A DNA stretch of 64,000 nucleotides from Catonia carolina (taxonomy: Eukaryota > Arthropoda > Insecta > Hemiptera > Achilidae). Below, piece by piece: positions 48,151 to 60,135 of this stretch (position 1 is the first letter of the stretch; every line of letters starts with the position of its first letter). The stretch spans positions 63,784,041 to 63,848,040 of the forward strand of contig JAQMRL010000008.1 in the NCBI GenBank assembly GCA_035578175.1. The letters run 5' to 3'. The notes below the pieces were generated by a model, which ran no database searches, was not told where the DNA came from, and worked only from the letters and a program-made list of their open reading frames with translations. Both the position numbers and the translations under genes were made by a program.

Positions 48151-49025
48151 CTAAAAAAGGCCCGTTGTAAATTATCTTCACCATCCTAAATAATCTCATA
48201 ACTTTGTCATCAGCGTAAATCACTGAATAACGAAATATATTATGTTTGAATACTTCTTTTTATTCTCTAACGCTTGGTACAACCATTGGAGTGATAATGG
48301 TAAGACTGTTCAATAAAGTCAAATAAATTTTCTTATCAGTTTTCTTTTGGATTGTTCTTGAATTTAATAATCTAATAACCTATTATCAGGTATCACAATT
48401 ATTTAGTTTTCGATTATACTGTTATCATTTAATTAGATTTCAAAAGGAATTAAACTAAAACTGATAGGTTTCACGTAGATACATTGCATTTGTCTTTTTA
48501 TTTCAATTTGATTAAATTACAATAAAAGTACATTTAATTGCATTTTTTTATATCTACTTGCTAATACACACAAAAATTGTGCAAACGCCTTAAACTTTTA
48601 GTTTAATTTTATTTTATTATGAACGTTATAAACAATCGTAAATAAAATTTTGTTACAAAACTGAGTTAGTTTGTGGTAGCCGCAATTATAGCTCCTAGTA
48701 CAGGTTGGATCGATAGACCAGTATGCCTGTGCAAATAACACCAACACGTGTATTAAGGAGAGAAGATTTAGAGAATTTCGGTATGGTACACCCTTATGAC
48801 CGCAGTTTTCTCACACCAAAATTAAGCATGTACTTAATCTACTGGAAAGCCTTTAATAGTGATATTTCTCATGAATTCTTTAATATAGAATGTTAAAAAA
48901 TTAGAGACAAAATAATAATTTAAATATGAATTACCGTGTTATTAATTTTCACCATTCATTTTTAAACTTTTGATTATCTTTAAACATATCTTAGTGTATT
49001 TTTTTATAATCTATATACATAAATA

Positions 49026-49395
49026 AAATGTCCATGACGAGCAGGTGGAGTGTTAAATTAATTGCTATCGATCTGCTAGTTCCAGGGCTACAAAAAGTAA
49101 TTCTGTTTCTTATCACGTAGTCAGCCAATTATATGACTGAACTATTTAAGAATAGAAGAGGTAGAGATGTAATACTCAGAGTTATCACCTCTGAGAGTAA
49201 TGAATTTCACTATACAGCCAGACCCTGTGGTGAATGAAGTGAAGGTGTCATTTGCAGGGTGCTTTTCGTATGCTGGTAAGCATACTTTTCAACTGAGTGA
49301 GGAAGGCATAGTAAAACACCTCACTCCTCGTTTTTTCTCAGTAAAACCTCTAGAGGTTCAATCCAGCCTTTTGGCTGTTGACCTAAACAACAACA
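49026..49395 (+). repeat. Family B retroposon, copy 8, with 9-bp target duplication
   Basis: ACATAAATA at 49017-49025 and 49396-49404, CAA-repeat tail at the right. It has an internal deletion relative to other copies, but the family ORF is still open (49200-49478). Confidence 0.9.
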
Positions 49396-49404
49396 ACATA
49401 AATA

Positions 49405-51189
49405 CAATTGGCCTCATTCATTCATTCAATGACTCACTGACTCATCCCATTTTTTTTTTCGATCATCGAAAGAACTGAAATTTGGAATACTTTTACTGAA
49501 CAGTTTAAAAAACTAAAGCAATATAATTTTGACCAGCTGATATTTTTACAATCCACCCTATTTTTTCTGACAAATAAAAATAATAAAAAATTTCCAAACT
49601 TTAAAGACAATTTCCTTGTCTAGTTTCAAATATATTATAAAAATGAACTTGAAATTATTTTGAGAGTACGTAAAGTACATATATTTTTCATTATCATTGA
49701 AAGTGAATTATTTTCAACTTTTTGAAAACATATCTGATTTGATCAGCATAATTTTATATTATACTGATAATATTAGCCAATTTTTCGGTATATCGCGATC
49801 ATTCTAAATTGCAATACCTTCAAAAATATCAGAAAAGTTTTAAATTCTTGATTCTTCTTTTTTATTTACCATTCCTCTTATCAGAGGTTAGAGGTGATCA
49901 TCGTAATCTACAATTTATTCACAGCAACCCTAAATAATCGACCTGAAGTTAAGCCAAACTGTTAAGTTCCTAAGCCAAGAAATTTTGCGTCTGCCTTCAG
50001 TTCCCTTTCATTTTATTTTTCTTTCATAAATCAACCTTAGCATCTCGTGCTTTTGACACCTAATCACATGACAAAAATATCTTTATTTTCTCATCAGTCT
50101 TTCAATTATTGTCATTTTGATTTCTTAACTAATTTTATGAATATTTTAATAGATTTATAAAGCGTTAACGATATTTTCATGAACTTCAATTTTTTAGCTA
50201 AAAGTATCAATATTTGTTTTCATAAATTGATTGCTAATAAATACTTTTTCAAAATAATGAATGCATAAAAGTAAACCATAATGAAGTACTGTTATTTTAC
50301 AATATATAAGAATAGTTGTCGGTAACTTCCTCAGAAGAATCTTAGATTTACCCGAGTAGCTGTAAGAATTATATACCAAAATACAATAAGATACAATAAT
50401 AATAAAACAACAAAATCATGTTGATAAATAATTTCTTTATTTAATTCTTTAACCGTTAGTAAAATCCTCTTCTCACGTTTTATACATTTTTTATTTATTT
50501 AAAGTCGTATCAATAGATTCGTCACTATCCAATTTTTGGTCACGGACAGCAGGTTTTGACAAGTTAATTTAAATAAATGGCCAAACCCTATCGGGAATTG
50601 ATCCCGGGACCAACCAGCATTCCAGTATGCTAATAAATATACAGTACAGTATTTATATTATATCAGTTTAATGTTTGCGATTATTTTACTTCATTCAAAA
50701 CTAATGTAATTTGCCTTGTCGTCATTAAACAAGACGAAAACTTACTTCCTTTTCACCATCAATTTTATATAATGTTGTTCTCCTATATAGACAACATAGT
50801 TATATATTTAACATATTTGTGTTCTCTTCAATCGGGTTTTCTCTTTATTAGTTTACTTGAATAATAAAATACAGTGACAAATGTGATGATGAATGACGAT
50901 GAGCAAATGACACGAACGATTTGAAGAAGCAGATCTTTCACTAGTGTTACTTCCGGTAATAAAATAAAAAAATACTAAGTTTCGTGAGCTTCTGATATTA
51001 ATTTGATTATATTGATTAATGAGTGCATCTAAAGCCTTAGAAGGTCTCTATTCAACGCTTTCTTTGGTTGTCGAGGATTGGCCAGAGGTCAGTGCCTGCA
51101 TACATTTCGCGAACTAAAAAGTTTTATTTCTGCCTAACTTTTGGTTAAATTTCTGAAAAAAACTTTTTGTGGCGTCTCGTTTGTATGGT
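49405..51189. other. Spacer
   Basis: AT-rich apart from SINE-like family D copy 2; nothing else supported. It is the region upstream of the transporter's first visible exon and might contain its promoter. Confidence 0.5.
50505..50645 (-). repeat. SINE-like repeat family D, copy 2
   Basis: AAAGTCGTATCAA and TTTTTGGTCACGGA match copy 1. On the minus strand CTGGTTGGTCCCGGGATCAA then TTCCCGATAGGG resembles a tRNA B-box arm. Confidence 0.5.
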
Positions 51190-51889
51190 ACTTTTAAGTC
51201 TTCGTTCACATCGTCATCATAAGTGAAGCATCGACTGCCGATATGTTTTTTTAACTGTCGACCAAAGCACTTATTCTTGATAAGAGGGCGTCACCTTCAT
51301 CTTCAAACAATTTCAGAAAAGATTGTGCAGCTGTCAAGCGACACTACTTATGAGCGTCAGGCAATAAACGCGGCACCCACCTTCCACACACTTTTGAAAG
51401 CTGACGGTCTTCAACCATGATGTTGTGAAGAGAGGACCGGCTAATTTCAATATTTGGTGGCAGTTGAGTCAAGATTTCGTCGAGTGTGACCCGCAGCAAT
51501 GGCGTCGGCTTGGTGAGAAGTTGCTGGTCGGCTGGTACGCTGAGCATCGTGAACATTTTCTCTGGCTTCAATAAATATTGTTCGCCAGCGACGAACCATT
51601 TGGACAGACAAGACATCGTCATCATAAACACTGCACAACTGTCAATGAATTTCCACAGCCGATTTATTTTTTGCTGTCAAAAAACGGTTCTCACAACTCG
51701 TGGCAGAACGAAGAGGAACCTCCTATTTTTTTGTAATTCACTACTAATGCCTGATCGGTTTACAGCCACCAGACCGAGTGCAAGCACTCCAATTACACCT
51801 GAACTAAAATTCCCTGCGCGCGGAAACTACCCGCTTCTCTCGTACTTCGAAATAAAACTTAGGGAAACTTATTTTTTGGATTCCCCTCG
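51190..51889 (-). pseudogene. Mariner fragment, N-terminal transposase part and one TIR
   Basis: The right end CGAGGGGAATCCAAAAAATA (minus strand reading from 51889, next to TA) is a mariner-type TIR. Minus-strand frames include YDDDVLSVQMVRRWRTIF and ADQQLLTKPTPLLRVTLDEI, then CGRWVPRLLPDAHK (51344-51631), the helix-turn-helix and linker region. After this the sequence is degenerate and the left TIR was not found. Internal deletion is likely. Confidence 0.65.
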
Positions 51890-52213
51890 TACATACCAAG
51901 GAGAGCTCGTTGTAAGTCACAAAAACCTAAACTGAAAATTCTGCAGACGAGCAATACTATTATTGTATTTGCTTCTATTGAACCATTAATTTAACTTAAA
52001 TATTCTTCAATTTTAGACCTTTTTCTTGGGTTATTTAAATTTTTGTAGTAGTTTACACTCTTTAAATTGGCTTTACGATTGTAAAGCAATTTAATTCTGT
52101 TCCAAATTTTCAAATGCGTATAATCTTCAAAGGAAATCAAAACACTAATATAATTCATATACAAATCGAAACAAAATACTTCTGTCTTTTTCTAATTGAA
52201 ATTTTTGTTGCAG

Positions 52214-52284
52214 AAATAACGCAAGACTGGCAATATGGTTGTCAAAGATGACATTGGGTTATCGAATTTTTCAAATCAGCAAAA
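52214..52284 (+). CDS. SLC36-like gene, first coding exon
   Basis: The acceptor TTTTTGTTGCAG ends at 52213 and the donor GTAAGT starts at 52285. The exon has 21 bases of 5' UTR, then ATG at 52235 and 16 full codons, ending in phase 2 (AA plus the first base of the next exon makes Lys). An acceptor before the UTR part means at least one more upstream noncoding exon, and hence the promoter, which I did not find. Confidence 0.85.
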
Positions 52285-55200
52285 GTAAGTACACAGTCAT
52301 TAATAAAAATCATTATATAATTACAATAAATTTGGTGGTTACATTAATATAATAATTATATTTTTACCTAAATACATTCACTCCTATACTTAAAATTCCA
52401 ACAAGCTTTTGATTTTTTAATAATATTTGTTTACTTTTACATACATCATATTTACACCCAGTAGGCCTATATTGTGTATATTTTATACAACTTGAATTTT
52501 CCTTGATTTATCTTAATCTAAATAACAAACTGCACTTGTTAACAAAATTATTTATCGTAATATCATTTTTAATGAGCTTGTCTTAAGACTCCTGTTACAT
52601 TTCAATTATGCAGCCTGAATGTACACTTACAAAGTCAGTTCAGAAAATAACGGAAATTTTTTAATTTCGCGGGTTTGGAGAGTCCGATTGTCAAGATTTT
52701 TTTTATTATATTGGTATACATGCCCCTGAAGTATGATAAAATTTTCAGCTGTATTCATTGTTTACTTTGTCAGTGGCAGCCTCTAAGGATAGACGTGTTT
52801 TTATGAACTCGGCGATTTTCGTTTGTTTGACCCTTTAAGGTTCTCTTTATTTGTGGAAATTAGTAAAAAGTTACACAGAGCCATGTCTGGCAAATATGGA
52901 GGCTGGGGCAGCGTTATAGTATTATTTTTGGCCAAAAATTCACGAACAAGCAATGAAGTGTGAACAGATGTATTATCGTGTTGCAAAAGCCATGAATTGT
53001 TTTGCTACAAATCCGGGCGTTTTTTCGGATTGCTTCAAGCAAACGGCGTTGAACTTGTAGGTAGTACTCCTTATTGACCGTTTGATCTCGTGGCAAGAAT
53101 TCATGACGCACTAAGCAATTAAAATCGAAGAACATAGTGAGCATAACTTTCACGTTCGACCGCACTTGTCGAGCATTTTTCAGTCCTGGCGTTCCAGAAT
53201 GCCTCCATTGGGATGATTGAGCCTTAGTTTCGACGTCATATCCATAAACCCATGTTTCATTACCTGTTATAACACGATTCAGTAATTCTGCATCGTCGTT
53301 GACTTCATTTAGTGACTCCTGAGAAACTTCCATTCGCCGCTGTTTTTGTTCAAAATTCAACTATTTTGGAACAAATTTTGCTGCCACGCGTTTTATACCC
53401 AAAACATTCAAAAAAAGTTCATGGCATGAACCAATCAATGTTCCAACATCATCACTGACTTCTCTGATACGATCGACCGTAACCATTTCTTTCACTTTTT
53501 CCACGTTTTCATCGGTTGTTTATGTGTTGGGGCGTTCGTCATCTTCAACGTCTTCACGGCCATCTTGGAAACGCTTATACCACTTGTAAACCCTTGTTTT
53601 ACTCATAGCAGACTCACCGTAGGCCTTTGTTAACATTCCACACACTTTATTTCATTTTTTACGCAAAATTTGATACAAATTCTTTGATCCATTTTTATTA
53701 ACATTCGAAAATCGCCGAACTCATAAAAACACGTCTAACCTTAGCGGCTGCCACAGACAAAGTAAACAATGAATTTCAGCTGAAAATTTTATCATAATTC
53801 AGGGGCATGTATACCAACGTAATAAAAAACAATCTTGACAATCGGACTCTCCAACCTGCAAAATTTAAAAATTCCCGTTATTTTCTGAACAGACCTCGTA
53901 GATGCATATCTAAGCGCAATTAAATTTATATCAAGAGTGAATGTAGCCTATGTAAGGAAATAAAGTAACACCTAGGTTTTAGAACAAAACCATTTTTCCG
54001 CCTTAAAATATAATCAAGTGCTAAGATTATTTTCACGGTTCTCTTTAAAGCCAGTTACAAAGAGTTCATACATATTTTTGAAGGAAGTTTTGTATTTTAA
54101 TATTAAAAATTCGTTCGTACGTTTTCAAAGGTTTATTGGTGTTGTTCAAATAAATTTTAATATACTTTTATATTTCCTTATCATCTTGTTTGACCCGCTT
54201 ACTTTTAGTTTGGGAGTTGTATGAGAATTGAGGAGAAAATAGGTGGTCTGTTAAGAGTATTCAGTTGAGTTTCATGGGATAAACAAAGAAGAGAAACAAA
54301 GGAGGTGGGTTGATGGTGTCATGGGGTCTATCGACAAGAGAGGATTGGCAGAGGATGAGTGTGATAGAGGAAAGTGGCGTCTGAGATGAGAGAAACGGCA
54401 AACTTTAAACTGTAAACAACTCACAGAAAAAGTAATAAATTTTACATCCAATTCAATCGAAAACTTTTTAATTTTCCTGCTTCGACTGGAACTTTTAAAA
54501 TCTCATTTCGGATGGAATAGGGCAGTATTTTTAATCACATTACATTTTAATTATTGTTATTTATATATTATTATATTATACAAATCGATTCAATCTTTGA
54601 GAAACTTTGATTAGGTTTTTTTTTAAACTTTATAGTATTACAAAGTTTGTTAGATACCTAGTGAGTTTATCATTAAGTTGTATTATACTTATCAAACATT
54701 TTGTAATTCTTGTTCATTTTCTATTTTCATAGCTGCAGTGACTCTGAGTAAGTTTTTCATAGCTTATGAAAAAATTTAATTAGTAAAAATTTAACTTAAT
54801 ATCAACAGATAAATTTGTTATAAATTAAAAACAATTTATAGTAAAATCGGCCCTGTACGAGAAAAAATGAAGATAATTTTTGATGTAGCTAGTGGCTACA
54901 AAAATGTATGAATCATGTTAATAACAACTTTATATTAGTGACATTAAAAGTTGTATTTATGACCAAACTAAATATTTAGCAGAATGTGTCAGTTTTTCTT
55001 CGATATGGGCTGAAATATCTGAACGTTATTACATAGTTTACTGAAAATAATTAAAGTATTTTTGAAAATTTAGTCGCCAATTTAACTTTGGCAGTTTATA
55101 CAACTGTAAATTCTAATCAACTGTAACGTAAAATGTTACAGTAGTTACTTCAAGAATGTGCATCTAATGAATTTTAACTATCTAGGCTAATTAAGGATGG

Positions 55201-58154
55201 AGGTTATGTCGAAGATGTTGAATATGTTACAAGTAATAAGAGAACATTTCCGTTTTCAAAATATTTGAATTTTGAGATATTTTTCTTTAATGTGTTTCGT
55301 AGAGATGTTCCGTTAGTAAGTTGTTATTAATACAATGTTGTTATCCAAGGGGGAATTTCAGAGTAGGGTGCAGCCTAGGGGTCCACATTACATAAAATAT
55401 TAAAAATAATTATAAACCAGATTTAAAGTTGGTATATTTTATCCAAACTCATTGAAAAAAGTCTGTGCACCCAAAACTGTTATGATTGAGTTGAGGATCG
55501 TGAAAGCTTAGGGGTGCACACACTTTAGATTTGAGCTGGCAAAACCAACTATCTGATTTCATGAAGTGGTTAAATACAATAAATTTTAATATTAACGTTT
55601 TTCAAAAAAAATATTAAATTTCAACCCTGCTCATTGAGTGGGCTGCCCCATATTAAAAATTAAAACCATTTTAAAATTAAACGCGTTTAAAATAACTTTT
55701 ACCAAACTCAGTCACACAATAATAATTATCCTTTTGACTAAATAAGTGTTTATAAATAACATTTATATTCGTGCAAATAACGAAGCGTAACTGCTGGGTG
55801 GTTGGACACAGTCATAAAAATAACAGGAGTTACAAGCCTAATAAACTTTTTGTAGAAATAGTACTTGGTTACCAAATTGAATATTTTTTTTACTTTAAAC
55901 TAAATATTTGGCACTTAATATTAGGTAATTTAGAATTGGGGAATATTTTTTATTTATTTATTCAGCTACACTATTCTTATAAATTTAGTCAGTTTTTCTG
56001 GAATTATTTGGTACGACAATGAGAATTTTGTTTTTTAGAAAGCTTCTGCGATAAAGTTTTGACAATATTATGCCACGTTTTTGAGGAATTATTGTTTCCA
56101 TTTGATATATACAGCAATAAAAATATTGGCTATTTTGGAAACTCCTCTTTAAGTCTCAATAAAGATTTTTCGAATTTCAAAACCTGTATATTTCTTACAA
56201 TTTCGGCTGTAGTAATTCCATTTTTTTATTTTTGGTAAGTATAGAAGTTCCCCTGGGTTTTCTATAACCTCGTATTTTTTTAATTAAATGTTTTGAAAAA
56301 GTATTATATAGATATTTTGTACCCATATTGATATTTTACATTAATTTAATATTTCCAACTGCACAATAATATTCCTAAAAATTGATTAAGTTAAAATCTT
56401 TTTACAGAGGGAGTGACAAAGAGAAAAGTTCATTTACAATGAACGTAGGGAATTATACCGAAGAAGCTGGTTCACCGGGGCCACCTTATGATCCTCATTT
56501 GCATAGAGAACTTGAAAATCCAACTACGTAAGTTTATACAGTATATTTGCTTCTAGTTTTACGTAAGTAAAAACCTCGCTAATTTGGAACATTTATGATT
56601 TGGATTAAGATATAGACTACAGTAAATTTTTTTGAGAATTTATTAATAGGTCTACGTAACTAAGATAAAATCAGGACAGCCGGATGAATTTCTAGGAATA
56701 ATGTCCAATGCAGAAGAAACAGGTTTATCTTGGAAAGCAAAGCCAAAAAAAAAACGCACAGGCAACCAAAAAGAAATCCATAATCCTGGACATAAAATTA
56801 ACAAAATGATCTCTCCATTGTTGTGATGCTTCAAATAAATTAATTTATGCGTTGGAAAATAAAATAAAATCAAAAGCAATCCACAACTAAAACGGAATTG
56901 GTCTTCTTGTGATTTATATAGAACACAAATAATAAAAGAAATGCGTAAGCTTCCTGTTCCGATCTCAAACTCAGTATGAGATGAAACAGATTAAATTTTA
57001 ACCTATCAATCCTTTTAAAATTATGAACAAAGTTTTAAAACTTGTCTCTCCTGGGTTTATTACTACGTCGCCCAATTGTCTTGTAATTAAACCTCGTTTG
57101 GGTGGTCAATAAGCGATATCTGTAATAAATAGAACTTATTCACGTTATGTGATGAATTTATCTTAAAAACTAGCTTTTTACTACAAAAAATTTGTTCACC
57201 TACAGATTTCAAAGCATTTGAAAGAAATTTATATTGTATTTTAGCCTACTCACAGCATTCCAATATTACGAGAAAAATGGTAGATATTTTTTGTCAAATT
57301 TCTTTACTGCAATATACTTCAGGATCTTCAGTAGTACTAGAACCAATTCCTAGAAAAAAATGAACTAAATTAGAAAGGAAAAAAAGTTATGTTGTTTATC
57401 CCTTTAGCCTGTTTTGAATCCCTTGAGTTCTTATTTAGTTAAAATAAAGAGAAAATTGATACCCCCGTTTTTATCACTGGGTTAAAAAAAGCATCTTTTT
57501 ATCAGTGTACTAAGTCTTCTGAAAAGCGTTTACTTTTTTCGCTTACTTTTAACACCTTACTTCAATCATCACATAGTCTGAGTTATGAGATCCAGTATGG
57601 TCAGGAGTACTAATTACCATCAATTGGACCTCTGTTTTCTAATGAAAAATTAGGTAATTTTTCTTTAATGGAAATAGTTAGGACCTTCAAAATTTATTAT
57701 GGAATTGGTATCAAATTGATAAACCAATACAGTGAACAAAAATTTGTTCGTCCTCTACTTTTAAATGATCCTACCAATGGTAAGAGATAGTCAACTGGTT
57801 TTACTAGTGGTTTTATAAGTAAAGGACTACAGATCCAATGTAGAATTTAAGTACTTCCTATTACTTAACTTACGCCTAGTATGACTGTTATTTCCAAAAT
57901 GTTACTGTTTGGTAATTACTGGAGGTTTCTGTATGCAACTTTACTGTGACTTTATTAGTTTATTTTTGTTAATATTGGTAACAAGGTAATTTTTCTGTTT
58001 CAGTGACACAGAAACGTTAATTCATATTCTAAAAGGAAGTTTAGGCACTGGTATTTTAGCCATGCCAAATGCATTTTGTAATTCAGGTCTAGTTGTAGGT
58101 ACAGTCGCTACATTCATTATTGGTTTCATTTGTACATATTGTCTTCATGTTCTT
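52235..58154 (+). CDS. SLC36/PAT-type proton-coupled amino acid transporter, 5' part (three exons seen)
   Basis: Coding parts are 52235-52284, 56408-56527 and 58004-58154; all joins keep frame and every intron seen has GT-AG ends with GTAAGT-type donors. The joined product starts MVVKDDIGLSNF, has a hydrophilic N-terminal tail of about 56 residues, then reads TETLIHILKGSLGTGILAMP and AFCNSGLVVG, the hallmark first membrane segment of the amino acid/auxin permease fold in SLC36 transporters. A second hydrophobic stretch (TVATFIIGFICTYCLHVL) follows. Family members move small amino acids with protons across plasma or lysosomal membranes. The start is supported by an in-frame TAA at 52217-52219. 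About 107 residues are seen of a family length near 450-500, so the rest lies beyond 64000, after an intron of at least 5.8 kb. The resemblance is closest to the insect pathetic-like group, but the paralogue cannot be fixed, so no symbol is given. Confidence 0.9.
52630..53898 (-). mobile_element. Mariner with about 200-bp terminal inverted repeats, dead
   Basis: Flanked by TA (52628-52629 and 53899-53900). Left 52630-52836 and right 53705-53898 are inverted copies of each other with scattered differences and indels, far longer than the usual 28-32 bp mariner TIR. A minus-strand transposase runs between them. It sits in intron 1 of the transporter gene, antisense to it. Confidence 0.87.
52801..53690 (-). 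pseudogene. Mariner transposase, multiply disrupted
   Basis: Order on the minus strand: helix-turn-helix part with KTRVYKWYKRFQDGREDVED and DDERPNT then a stop near 53518; DENVEKVKEMV, DRIREVSDDVGTLIGS; a second stop near 53360; then an open stretch to 52914 and another (52801-52986) with QHDNTSVHTSLLVREFLA. The first catalytic Asp is Asn (TGNETWVYGYD) and the third is Asn (ALCNFLL); only the second (QHDN) remains. At least two stops and frameshifts are present. It cannot be active. Confidence 0.82.
54280..54380 (+). pseudogene. Fragment of a non-LTR ORF2 C-terminus
   Basis: The frame reading RRWVDGVMGSIDKRGLAEDE and then CDRGKWRLR before a TGA matches the end of many insect RTE/CR1-like ORF2 proteins (the pattern RW.DGV ... 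A.DR.KWR). Only about 30 residues are preserved. It lies in intron 1 of the transporter gene. Confidence 0.5.
56408..56527 (+). CDS. SLC36-like gene, second coding exon
   Basis: The acceptor TTTTTACAG ends at 56407; the donor GTAAGT starts at 56528. It encodes the rest of the cytosolic N-terminal tail, rich in Ser, Glu and Pro (MNVGNYTEEAGSPGPPYDPH, then LHRELENPT). It ends in phase 2 (AC plus T makes Thr). The N-tail is the least conserved part of SLC36 proteins; identity comes from the next exon. Confidence 0.87.
56528..58003 (+). other. Intron 2 of the SLC36-like gene
   Basis: 1.5 kb with GT-AG ends, AT-rich. Apart from a 55-codon open stretch near 56660-56826 (plus strand) that I could not assign, I see no feature. 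Confidence 0.75.
58004..58154 (+). CDS. SLC36-like gene, third coding exon with membrane segments 1-2
   Basis: The acceptor TTCTGTTTCAG ends at 58003; the donor GTAAGT starts at 58155 in phase 0. It encodes DTETLIHILKGSLGTGILAM, then PNAFCNSGLVVGTVATF and IIGFICTYCLHVL. The GTGILAMP..F.N.G core is the conserved start of SLC36/PAT transporters and contributes to the substrate site in the APC fold. No stop or frameshift is present, so the gene looks functional here. Confidence 0.92.
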
Positions 58155-58613
58155 GTAAGTATACTTTAATTAAGAATAAGAATAAGAAAATTTATTTCCC
58201 ATGTTGCAGACAGATAGTATAACATAGAACATAAAAATATAAAAGACATTCTTACTGCAAACAATAAAACGATCATACTTAATTCTAAATAAAAAATAAA
58301 AAACGACCACAAACTAATTCCACAACAAGGAAAAATAGGGCCTCCAAGGCAATGCCGGTTTAGAGGTTCCATCAGTAATATTACTAGCCTGCGGCTGACA
58401 AAAAAAACAATCATACGAGTAAATACAAAAAATATAATTAAAAAATATAAATAATACAAGAAAATATATAAAAATACAAATAATACAAAAAATACTTTAT
58501 TATGTTTTCTACTTTTTTGTTATTTTGGTGATAATATTTTATTATTTATAATTCACAAAGTAGTGTTGCCTTGGTGGTTGAATTAGAAACACACTTGGTC
58601 ATAAAGGTGAAGG

Positions 58614-59834
58614 TATGTCCACACTCGTGCGCTTTTTTTTCAACTTGCGATTCGACATGCGACGTCGCATGCTACATCGCATGCGCTTAGAGGTATACCA
58701 CCTTCCCGCACTCGTTTGAAGAGCTTTATCACAAAAAAAAATCATAACGAATATTTTTGAACACTACACTAAATTAAAGCCTGTTTTTCCTGCATTGATT
58801 GGTTTGATTTTGATTGCTTTATTTAGAAATTAATCGGAGATAACTCCAGCAATTTACGCAAAAACGCACTCAGTTTTTGGCCGGTTTTCCGTTAATGTGG
58901 TTTTTAAACGTCCGTTACTCCGTCCAGGCTTGTCATAAAAATCGGCGTTTAAGTAAGTTCAAGATCAGAATTTTTTTCTATAATATGAATATTTTAAAAG
59001 TTAAATCTCATGTTCCGTTTTAATATGCCGGCCATTTTCTAAAAAAGTGCTTTTTTTGGCTCCACGTAAAGGTAGGTAAATGATTACCATGCATTTTCAC
59101 AACAGTATTATGTCAAGCAAAACGTTTATTATTTTAATAAAAACATCGTTAAATTATTCCAAATGAGCTACGGAATGAGTTGCAGCAGGAAAAACACAGA
59201 AGTTTGTTTTTCTAAACGCTATACTCGGAGCGGATACCGGTATATAGCTCAGTTTCCTCTCAAGAAATTTAGAGACTAATAGAATTTTCTATTTACACCA
59301 CACATATCTATTTCTAATTACAAATGCAAAATACGATACGTAGCACAATACTGCAGTAAAAATGCATGGTTCAGTCCAAAAATCATTTCCCTATCTTTAC
59401 GTAAAGCCAAAATACACTTTTAAAAAAAAAAATGACCGGCATTTTAAAATTGAATATCAGACTTCTATTTTTAAATGTTCGTATAGAGAAAACTCTGATC
59501 TTAAACGTACTTAAACGCCGTTTTTTTATGAAAAGCCTGGACGGAGTAACGGACGTTTAAAAACCACATTAACGGAAAACCGGCTAAAAACTGAGTACGT
59601 TTTTGCGTAAATTGCTGGAGTTATCTCCGATTAATTTCTAAATAAAACAATCTAAATCAAACCAATCAACGCAGGAAAGAACCAGGCTTTAATTCGGTGT
59701 AGTGTTCAAAAATATTCGTTATATTTTTTTTAAGATAAAGCATTTCAAACGAGTGCAACCAGGTGAAATGGCATGCCCCTAAGCGCATGCGATGTCGCAT
59801 GCTACCATGCGACATCGCACTAGTGTGAACATAG
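58614..59834. mobile_element. Foldback element with long inverted arms
   Basis: About 550-bp arms (roughly 58614-59190 and 59230-59834) are inverted copies of each other; the outer ends read TTCACACTAGTGCG-like on both sides. Both arms carry CpG-rich nested palindromes such as ATGCGACGTCGCAT and GCATGCGATGTCGCATGC next to the ends. No coding frame. It follows exon 3 of the transporter gene. No target duplication could be settled, so the superfamily is open. Confidence 0.8.
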
Positions 59835-59904
59835 CTAATGTTCCAGATTTAATTTTAACTCGGGTCTGAAGAATTGTTTAGTGAAATTGATGAATCATTT
59901 AATT

Positions 59905-60135
59905 TTCACTTTATCTTGCCCTATATGAATATATAGAGAAGGAACATATTATTTTTATGACGATTTTTCGAAATCGATTTTCTACCTAAAATACGCGTTC
60001 TCAGGCTCCCTGAACCCAATAAAACATGATTTTAACGATTGGTCAAAAATATTTTCTTCAAAATCAGTCAACCGGTAGTAATAGTTTATTATTGCGATTT
60101 TTTCTATTTTCTCAAAAACGGCTCCTACGATTATT
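59905..60135 (+). repeat. Family C copy
   Basis: TTATCTTGCCCTATATGAAT, CGATTTTTCGAAATCGATTT, ACATGATTTTAACG and AAAATCAGTCAACCGG. It follows the foldback element after exon 3. Confidence 0.6.

Larger units (their letters stand above)
52285..56407 (+). other. Intron 1 of the SLC36-like gene
   Basis: 4.1 kb between matching GT and AG sites. It holds a dead mariner (52630-53898) and a short non-LTR fragment (about 54280-54380). The remainder is AT-rich sequence in which I see no exon or RNA gene. Confidence 0.75.

Noticed and set aside
56660..56826. 55-codon open stretch in intron 2 (SGQPDEFLGIMSNAEETGL...)
   Set aside because: Reads somewhat like protein, but it is short, unassigned and outside the in-frame exon chain.
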